Shown here in pieces: positions 7,128-12,431 of a DNA stretch of 14,733 nucleotides. Below the pieces are notes generated by a model, which did not search any database, was not told where the DNA came from, and saw only the letters and a program-made list of their open reading frames with translations. The stretch lies in NCBI GenBank assembly GCA_016869695.1, contig VGDN01000008.1, forward strand, positions 1 to 14,733, written 5' to 3'. The DNA comes from Alphaproteobacteria bacterium. GTDB taxonomy: Bacteria; Pseudomonadota; Alphaproteobacteria; Rickettsiales; UBA1997. Numbering within the stretch: position 1 is the stretch's first letter; every line of letters begins with the position of its first letter. A program made the translations under genes and the position numbers.

Positions 7128-8116
7128 TGACCACCCTCGCCCCCATCGCCTTCTTCTGTTTTAATCGCGCTGACAAAACCAAGCAGGTGCTTGAGGCGTT
7201 AGCAGCCAATGATTTATCCGGCGAATCCGAGATTTTTATTTTTTGCGACGGCCCAAGAAACATCCGCGATTTGCCAGCAATAAAAGAAGTTTATGCGGTG
7301 ATCGACTCACTAGTTGGCTTTAAAAAAATCCACATCACCAAACGTGAAATTAATTATGGTTCACAGTTTTCGATAATTTACGGCATCAATTCCGTCTTAG
7401 ATAATCACGACTCAGTGATTGTTGTCGAAGATGACATTTTGACTTCAAAACACTTCCTAAAATTCACCAATGAGGCTCTGAATTTTTACCGCGACGAAAA
7501 AGATGTGTGGTGCATCACTGGCTTTAACTACCCAAAAAATCTAGTCACCATTCCAAACAGTTACAGAGAAGATGTGTTCTTTGTACGCGGCAAAAATTCC
7601 TCTTGGGGCTGGGGAAGTTGGAAAGATCGCTGGCAGAAAATCGATTTCGAGATCAAGGATTACGAAGAATTTTCCAAAAATAAAAAGCTCATTAAGGCCT
7701 TTAATCGCGCGGGCGGAAACATGTTCGACATGCTGCGCATGCAAAAGCAAAATCGCATTAATGCTTGGGACATTCAGATGTCTTACGCGATGTTTAAAGC
7801 TGGCGGTTACACTGTTCACAGCAGCAAACCACTGACCAAAAATATCGGCTTTGATGCCAGTGGCACACACACCAATTCTGATTTAGATCTAGCCAATTTT
7901 GAGTTCGAAGATTCATCAAGCTTTAAGTTTAAAAAACTGAGCGACATTCCAAACAACAACATAGCGCAGGAGGCTTACCTAGCCTTCCACCGCGACCCCT
8001 TCTTCCTCATCAAATGGGCGCGATCAAAAAAGAAACGAAACAACTTTAAGTGGCTGTCAGCAGGAATTTTGCTGGCACTAATTTCGCGGATGATCTTTGC
8101 GGTAATTTTTCGGTAG
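7127..8116 (+). CDS. GT-A-fold glycosyltransferase with C-terminal membrane segment
   Basis: A 329-residue putative glycosyltransferase. The N-terminal APIAFFCFNRADKTKQVLEAL opens a nucleotide-sugar fold. FIFCDGPRN is at 37-45 and SVIVVEDDILTS at 96-107, where the acidic EDD probably takes the DxD metal role. Further motifs are SSWGWGSWKDRW and NAWDIQMSYAMFKAGGYTVHS. This matches the group of GNT-I-like or GT2-like sugar transferases in bacterial surface loci. The last ~20 residues, WLSAGILLALISRMIFAVIF, form a hydrophobic helix that may anchor it in the inner membrane. The start overlaps the preceding stop by one base, so translation is coupled. The 3' end overlaps the convergent thermonuclease gene by 39 bp. 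Confidence 0.8.
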   Translation: MTTLAPIAFFCFNRADKTKQVLEALAANDLSGESEIFIFCDGPRNIRDLPAIKEVYAVIDSLVGFKKIHITKREINYGSQFSIIYGINSVLDNHDSVIVVEDDILTSKHFLKFTNEALNFYRDEKDVWCITGFNYPKNLVTIPNSYREDVFFVRGKNSSWGWGSWKDRWQKIDFEIKDYEEFSKNKKLIKAFNRAGGNMFDMLRMQKQNRINAWDIQMSYAMFKAGGYTVHSSKPLTKNIGFDASGTHTNSDLDLANFEFEDSSSFKFKKLSDIPNNNIAQEAYLAFHRDPFFLIKWARSKKKRNNFKWLSAGILLALISRMIFAVIFR

Positions 8117-8632
8117 CTGAAAAGCGCCCTGCCAAATGCCTAGTTTCTGCTGTTTTGCCGCGGCCTCAAGCGCATCCATCTTTTCGTCCGATTCAGTAAA
8201 GTTGTAGACCACTGCCATTCCGTTTTTCACTAGCTCCTCATTAATCGACAGTTCGTCAATCCTACATTTACTTAGATAGCGGTCATATTTATCTTGTTCA
8301 GCGTAAACACATTCAGCAATTTTTCCGCCGGCTAGTTTTTTCGTAAACTCAAGACTGACATGACCGCAGGCATATTCCTCTTTCTTCGCATCAAAACAGG
8401 TTTGACTGTATTCCGGCGCATCAACTCCAAAAAGCCGTACCTCCTTCCCACCAACCTTCAGCGAATCGCCATCGATCACAAAAACCTTTCCGAAAAATTT
8501 TTTGTCGAAGACAAGATGCGACTTAACACGGAAATATTCGGTCTGTGAATTGGTGAGGTTAGCGGTGGTAAAAAGTGTTACGCAAAAAACTACAAGGAAT
8601 GCTGCAGTTACGATGTGTTTGAGGTGCTGCAT
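8078..8632 (-). CDS. Exported thermonuclease (SNase-like)
   Basis: A 184-residue staphylococcal-nuclease-fold protein with an N-terminal hydrophobic signal/anchor (residues 7-24), so it probably acts in the periplasm or outside. The nuclease residues are all present: VIDGDS at 52-57 with Asp54, VRLFGVDAPE at 65-74 supplying Arg66, Asp71 and Glu74, and DKYDRYLSKC with Arg119. Family members hydrolyse DNA and RNA with Ca2+. Four cysteines (79, 89, 108, 123) could form disulfides, consistent with export. The start overlaps the RhuM-Fic stop in TGATG, so it is translationally coupled to that gene. The C-terminus overlaps the convergent glycosyltransferase. Confidence 0.88.
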   Translation of the reverse strand: MQHLKHIVTAAFLVVFCVTLFTTANLTNSQTEYFRVKSHLVFDKKFFGKVFVIDGDSLKVGGKEVRLFGVDAPEYSQTCFDAKKEEYACGHVSLEFTKKLAGGKIAECVYAEQDKYDRYLSKCRIDELSINEELVKNGMAVVYNFTESDEKMDALEAAAKQQKLGIWQGAFQLPKNYRKDHPRN

Positions 8633-9630
8633 CAGGACTCCAAGGCTAGCATATTAATGACCAGCTTAATCATTATTTCTTTGTTCTTCGGATCAGATTC
8701 AGCGATCAAAAGAGTTAAAGCCGCAAGTCCGATTTCATTGATGATCGGCTGATTACTTTTGCCAGTGAGCCGGCGATTGCGATTCAAAAAATCGACAAAC
8801 AAAAATGCCGCGCTGCGTTTATTTCCATCGGTGAAAGGATGATTTTTAATCACAAAGTAAAGCAGATGCGCCGCCTTTGATTCAATCGACGGATAAGCCG
8901 GCTTACCAAAAACTGTCTGCTCCAAATTTCCCAAAATCGCCGCAAGCGCGTCGCCACGTTCGCGCGCAAAAAGATCAGTTGCCTGTTTGCGCGAGACCAA
9001 ATCCTTCTTGAGATTAGCCAAAGCCGCGCGCGCCTCCTTCAAACTCGCTAACTTCCCACCCTTTTTCACTTTCGGCTCGGTCAGCAAACCCTCGTCGTAA
9101 CGCTGCAAAATCAAAAAAGTTTGCGTGTAGCGCGAAATCACATCAAGCAATCCGCGACTCGAATCAAAATTTAATTCCGAACTTTTTGAAGCCTTGCGAA
9201 CCAATTCCAGCGCAGTTTCAAGCTCTTTTGCATTTTCTTCAAAACGCTGACGGCTGAGGGTGAAGCCTTGGGTCAAGTGATCTTTTAAAGTTGAAGTGGC
9301 CCAGATTCTAAATTGTGTCGCAATGCTGCTTTTTACGCGATAACCAACAGAGATAATCGCATTGAGGTCGTAATGTTCTAAGTTTCTTTCGATGCTACGA
9401 GAGCCTTCTTTTTGAACTGTAAAGAATTTCTTTACAGTTGAGCTTTTATCCAGCTCTCCTTCTGAAAAAACATTGGCCATATGCTGTCCAACGTTTTGTT
9501 TTGTGGTTTGAAATAAATCGGCGATTGCATTTTGTGTTAGCCAAATCGTTTCATTTTCAAGTCGAACATCAATTTTATTTTGTCCGTCTTTGTTTTTGTA
9601 AATTATGATTTGGGATTGTGATTTTTTCAT
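8632..9630 (-). CDS. RhuM family / Fic-Doc fusion protein
   Basis: A 332-residue two-domain protein. Residues 1-125 are RhuM-like (VRLENETIWLTQNAIADLFQ, a probable helix-turn-helix, then GYRVKSSIATQFRIWATSTL). Residues about 200-330 are a Fic/Doc domain with the motif HPFTDGNKR (His264 to Arg272). The motif has His, Gly-Asn and Lys-Arg in the Doc-like order, so it may transfer AMP, phosphate or another nucleotide moiety to a protein target. The family is common in accessory and mobile DNA, where it is called virulence protein RhuM or death-on-curing. No separate antitoxin gene is adjacent; the RhuM half may serve as regulator or inhibitor. The next gene downstream is a nuclease, with a one-base overlap. 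Target and role are unknown. Confidence 0.85.
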   Translation of the reverse strand: MKKSQSQIIIYKNKDGQNKIDVRLENETIWLTQNAIADLFQTTKQNVGQHMANVFSEGELDKSSTVKKFFTVQKEGSRSIERNLEHYDLNAIISVGYRVKSSIATQFRIWATSTLKDHLTQGFTLSRQRFEENAKELETALELVRKASKSSELNFDSSRGLLDVISRYTQTFLILQRYDEGLLTEPKVKKGGKLASLKEARAALANLKKDLVSRKQATDLFARERGDALAAILGNLEQTVFGKPAYPSIESKAAHLLYFVIKNHPFTDGNKRSAAFLFVDFLNRNRRLTGKSNQPIINEIGLAALTLLIAESDPKNKEIMIKLVINMLALES

Positions 9631-9713
9631 GTGGCTGGGAATTTAAGTTGGGGGTTAATTTAATGCTTTTTCGTCAAGTGTGTTGTGTATATTTTTACGG
9701 CTTCTTCTAAAGC

Positions 9714-9878
9714 CTACATGTATTGATCGGATAATTTTTCATGAATAAAACCTAATTTTTTTATGAGGTATTCGTAGTAGTTTTTGGCAGCAAGAAGTGC
9801 GCAATCCATAGTGGGATAGTCGTATCCATCTAACTCTAGATCAAGGTGGGCAACAAATTTATCTCTGTAGGATTTCAT
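9714..9878 (-). CDS. C-terminal fragment of an AbiU2/HEPN-like protein, 54 aa
   Basis: A 54-residue ORF starts with the ATG at 9878, overlapping the stop of the ORF at 9875-10195 as ATGA, in the -1 frame relative to it. It opens MKSYRDKFVAHLDLELDGY. R5 and H11 form the Rx4-6H motif of HEPN ribonucleases (here R-DKFVA-H), which in intact AbiU2-like proteins follows directly on the sequence encoded by the preceding ORF. It is therefore best seen as the second half of a gene broken by a frameshift, unless reinitiation or -1 frameshifting at the nearby A-run restores the protein. It ends at TAG 9716-9714. Confidence 0.6.
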   Translation of the reverse strand: MKSYRDKFVAHLDLELDGYDYPTMDCALLAAKNYYEYLIKKLGFIHEKLSDQYM

Positions 9879-10195
9879 ATCTTTTTATATAACTCAAACT
9901 CCTCATTGGTTTTATTTACTAGGCGCAACACTTCTCTTAAGAAGTCATTGTTTTCTTTTTCATCAACTAATTTACCCCAATAATAAAAGCTCTTTTTGTC
10001 GACAAATAATTTGCACCATTCCAGCACCGCAATGTCAAAGAAATTACCAACCGCAGCCTTAAAAAAGCTCGGGCTATTCAATATTTGCTTTGTGTCATGA
10101 GTCCAAACAACTTTGTAACAAGCTAAGTTCACCAAAAAAAGTCTGCATAGTTTGTATGCCCTGAGTCTTAATTTATTAAGTTCCTCATCAGTCAT
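9875..10195 (-). CDS. N-terminal fragment of an AbiU2/HEPN-like protein, 106 aa
   Basis: A 106-residue ORF, largely helical, with FFDIAVLEWCKLFVDKKSFY and YYWGKLVDEKENNDFLREVL. The LEWCKLF...W.K.V.....F pattern is what I associate with the HEPN/AbiU2-like family (abortive infection or related RNase). The family's catalytic Rx4-6H motif is missing here and is encoded just downstream in the -1 frame (9714-9878). The reading frame breaks close to a run of five A at 9882-9886. It starts 10 bp after the ilvE stop and may be co-transcribed with it. Joined with the downstream ORF it would give about 160 residues. The family assignment is from pattern memory only. Confidence 0.6.
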   Translation of the reverse strand: MTDEELNKLRLRAYKLCRLFLVNLACYKVVWTHDTKQILNSPSFFKAAVGNFFDIAVLEWCKLFVDKKSFYYWGKLVDEKENNDFLREVLRLVNKTNEEFELYKKI

Positions 10196-10205
10196 TGTTT
10201 AACTT

Positions 10206-11090
10206 TTACGACCTCACCAACTCACTGTAATCCTTCATCAAGTTCAACGTCATCTCACTTGCTTCGGGGAATTTGATTTTATCCTCAACCGATCCGATGC
10301 GCGTGATTTCAGCGGCGGAGCCGGTTAGGAAGGCATCAACGGCGTCAGCCAGCTCTTCTGGTTTGATGTGACGCTCTACAACTTTAATCCCACGTTTTTT
10401 AGCAAGTTCGATTACAGTTTGGCGGGTAATTCCGTTTAGAAATGCGTCGGCCAGCGGCGTGTGCAGTTCACCATTTTTCATTACCAAAAATAAATTCGCG
10501 CCAGTGGCTTCGGCCAAATATCCACGATAGTCGAGCATCAAAGCATCGTTATAACCTTCGCGTTCAGCTTCGTGTTTGGAGATTGTGCAAATCATGTAAA
10601 GTCCGGCGGCCTTAGCGGTGAAAGGTGCGGTTTCTGGAGCTGGGCGTTTGTATTTGGCGAATTTCAATTTCAAGCCAGCGCGACGCGCTTCTTCGGAATA
10701 GTAAGGAGGCCACGGCCAGCAAGCGATTGCGACGTGAATTTTATTTTGTTGTGCCGAGATCGCCATTTTTTCAGAACCGCGCCAAGCGAACGCGCGCATG
10801 TATCCATCGGTTATGTTATTTTTGGCAACCGCTGCGTTTTTGGCTTTTTCCAATTCTTCAATCGAGAACGGTAAATCGAATCCAAGAATATTCGCTGAAG
10901 CGTGTAGACGTTTGGTGTGATCGAGGCTTCTGAAGATATTTTTGTTGTAAATGCGCTCACCTTCAAACACGCAAGAGGCGTAGTGTAGGCCGTGATTAAG
11001 TACGTGAACTTTGGCATTTTTCCAATCAACAAATTCACCATTGTACCAAATGAAGCCGTCGCGTTGGTCGAAAGGGATGATGTCGGACAT
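10206..11090 (-). CDS. ilvE: Branched-chain amino acid aminotransferase
   Basis: PLP-dependent fold-type IV transaminase for the last step of valine, leucine and isoleucine synthesis; cytosolic. The 294-residue form starts MSDIIPFDQRDGFIWYNGEF. Fold markers are HVLNHGLHYASCVFEGERIY (29-48), RAFAWRGSE (99-107), the PLP lysine best placed at Lys160 in FTAKAAGLY, GYNDALMLDYRGYLAEATGANLF (179-201), LNGITRQTV and TGSAAEITRI. The upstream ATG at 11168 is in frame but lies inside the palindromic element and would add 26 unrelated residues, so 11090 is chosen. The MITE now separates it from the gene upstream in the same transcription direction. Confidence 0.94.
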   Translation of the reverse strand: MSDIIPFDQRDGFIWYNGEFVDWKNAKVHVLNHGLHYASCVFEGERIYNKNIFRSLDHTKRLHASANILGFDLPFSIEELEKAKNAAVAKNNITDGYMRAFAWRGSEKMAISAQQNKIHVAIACWPWPPYYSEEARRAGLKLKFAKYKRPAPETAPFTAKAAGLYMICTISKHEAEREGYNDALMLDYRGYLAEATGANLFLVMKNGELHTPLADAFLNGITRQTVIELAKKRGIKVVERHIKPEELADAVDAFLTGSAAEITRIGSVEDKIKFPEASEMTLNLMKDYSELVRS

Positions 11091-11100
11091 TTTTGATTTT
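11088..11100. repeat. AT-rich TTTTTGA repeat, left remnant beside the MITE
   Basis: The sequence CATTTTTGATTTT overlaps the ilvE start codon and abuts the left end of the palindromic element. Joined to the sequence at 11263-11286, it reconstitutes the repeat found intact at 225-253 in front of ispG, apart from one extra TTTTTGA unit. Confidence 0.6.
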
Positions 11101-11101
11101 A

Positions 11102-11262
11102 TACCCATTCCACCTGAAGAAGCCGATTTATTTCGAAGGATTTTTGAGGAAAAATTAATGCTTCCCAAAGCCTTTGTAGACTGACCTACTAAGGCTTTGA
11201 GAAGTATTAATTTTTACCAAAAAGACGAAGAAAGAAATCGGCTTCTTCAGGTGGAATGGGTA
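11102..11262. mobile_element. MITE-like palindromic element (probable IS630/Tc1-mariner type)
   Basis: A non-coding near-perfect palindrome. The outer 29-bp arms at 11101-11129 and 11235-11263 are exact inverted repeats (ATACCCATTCCACCTGAAGA... ). Inner blocks pair as well: AAAAATTAAT (11150-11159) with ATTAATTTTT (11206-11215), and AAAGCCTT (11167-11174) with AAGGCTTT (11191-11198). All are symmetric about 11182. The ends read TACCC...GGGTA and are flanked by TA at 11100-11101 and 11263-11264, the target duplication expected for IS630/mariner transposases. There is no transposase gene, so it would move in trans. It sits between fcl and ilvE and alters the ends of both reading frames. Confidence 0.8.
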
Positions 11263-12200
11263 TAGATTTTTGATTTTTGATTTGAGCAGTACCAGCCGTA
11301 GGTCTCTCTGATTCCATCCACGAGTTTCGTCTTCGCTTTCCAACCAGCTGAGTTGATTTTGGAGACATCGAGAACTTTACGCGGAGTGCCGTCAGGCTTG
11401 GTTGTATTGAAGACAATCTCACCAGTAAAGCCGGTAATTCTTTTTATGGTTTCAGCTAATTCGCGAATGGTCACATCTTCACCAGTGCCGATATTTGTAA
11501 GCTCGGTGATGTTTGGATTAGTCATCGCGAAGACACAGGCTTCCGCCAAATCATCAACATAAAGTAGCTCGCGCTTAGGTATACCACTGCCCCAGACCTC
11601 TACAGTTTTTTGTCCGGAAATTTTTGCTTCGTGAAATTTCCGCAACAGTGCCGGCAAAACGTGAGAATTGGTGAGATCAAAATTGTCATTAATGCCGTAA
11701 AGATTTGTTGGCATCAAAGGCACGAAGTCACAGCCATACTGGGTGCGGTAAGCCTCGCACATTTTTACGCCGGCGATTTTGGCAATCGCGTAGCCGTAAT
11801 TTGTTGGTTCAAGTGCTCCAGTTAGAAGATATTCCTCCTTGATTGGCTGTGGCGCCAAGCGTGGGTAAATGCAGGAGCTGGCAAGAAAAATTAAACGCGC
11901 AACGCCAGTCACGTAAGAGCTGTGAATGATGTTGTTTTGAATCTGTAAATTTTCGTAAGTAAAGGCACCGAGCTGCGATCTGTTTGCTTCGATGCCACCA
12001 ACTTTTGCTGCGGCGAGGAAAACAAATTCCGGTTTTTCGCGAGTGAAAAATTCGGCAACTGCAGCTTGATTAACTAAATCTAATTCAGTGCGAGTTTTGG
12101 TTACGATGTTGGTGTAACCTTGCTGTTCTAGCTCGCGCACAATTGCTGAACCAACCATTCCTTTATGACCAGCAACGAAAATTTTTGAACTTTCTTGCAT
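11247..12200 (-). CDS. fcl: GDP-L-fucose synthase
   Basis: NADPH-dependent epimerase-reductase of the SDR family that turns GDP-4-keto-6-deoxymannose into GDP-L-fucose for surface glycans. At 317 residues it has the usual length. Motifs are GHKGMVGSA (11-19), FLAAAKVGGIEAN (61-73), the SSC triad region (108-110), catalytic Tyr137 and Lys141 in NYGYAIAKIAG, LMPTNLYGINDNFD, and GSGIPKRELLYVDDLA. The terminal residues YTHST come from the MITE at 11102-11262: the original TAA after QKSKI was split by the insertion. No gmd (GDP-mannose dehydratase) is present in this window, so the substrate must be made by a gene elsewhere. It is followed on the same strand by ilvE. Confidence 0.95.
   Translation of the reverse strand: MQESSKIFVAGHKGMVGSAIVRELEQQGYTNIVTKTRTELDLVNQAAVAEFFTREKPEFVFLAAAKVGGIEANRSQLGAFTYENLQIQNNIIHSSYVTGVARLIFLASSCIYPRLAPQPIKEEYLLTGALEPTNYGYAIAKIAGVKMCEAYRTQYGCDFVPLMPTNLYGINDNFDLTNSHVLPALLRKFHEAKISGQKTVEVWGSGIPKRELLYVDDLAEACVFAMTNPNITELTNIGTGEDVTIRELAETIKRITGFTGEIVFNTTKPDGTPRKVLDVSKINSAGWKAKTKLVDGIRETYGWYCSNQKSKIYTHST
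11263..11286. repeat. AT-rich TTTTTGA repeat, right remnant beside the MITE
   Basis: TAGATTTTTGATTTTTGATT followed by TGAG, directly right of the palindromic element. It encodes the NQKSKI tail of GDP-fucose synthase on the minus strand and is the other half of the interrupted repeat. Confidence 0.6.
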
Positions 12201-12431
12201 TAAAACCTACTTAAAATCTTGCTGCGATGGTTTGAGCGTAAAAGAATCAGCCTTAACGGCTGATTCTAGCGAAAACGAAATGGCGGATTCCAGAGCACCG
12301 CACCGCAGCGTATTTCCCATACGCGAGGAATGGTGAGACGCGTCCGCTTCAGCAGAAAAATGCGTAGCATTCAAGTTAGTAATGAAATCCACCATTTACG
12401 GCCATCGCAGGTAGGGATTTTAGGTGGATTC
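12201..12431. other. Hairpin-rich spacer between nrdA and fcl
   Basis: 231 bp without a credible gene. It holds a 10-bp hairpin (12243-12267), a hairpin GCGTAT-TTCCC-ATACGC (12308-12324), a small ATGC-GTA-GCAT palindrome (12360-12370) and an 8-bp inverted repeat AATCCACC...GGTGGATT (12386-12393 / 12423-12430). A 62-codon frame on the minus strand (12207-12395) is open, but its composition looks like translated repeat. The block may be a dispersed repeat unit; no second copy lies in the window. Confidence 0.5.
12236..12267 (-). terminator. Possible intrinsic terminator downstream of nrdA
   Basis: AGAATCAGCC-TTAAC-GGCTGATTCT is a perfect 10-bp stem with a 5-base loop at 12243-12267. Read on the minus strand, it is followed by TTTACGC, so the stem ends in a short T-run (TCTTTTAC). 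It sits 165 bp after nrdA and before fcl, a sensible place to end the nrdA transcript. The T-run is short, so efficiency is uncertain. Confidence 0.4.

Noticed and set aside
10572..10933. Plus-strand ORFs of 100 and 102 aa
   Set aside because: They are shadows of ilvE on the opposite strand, with no domain and composition explained by its codons.
11091..11168. N-terminal extension of ilvE from the MITE
   Set aside because: The sequence is derived from the palindromic element and unlike any aminotransferase N-terminus; MSDIIPF is the natural start.
12207..12395. 62-aa minus-strand ORF in the nrdA-fcl spacer
   Set aside because: It reads through several palindromes, has no recognisable domain, and looks like translated repeat DNA.
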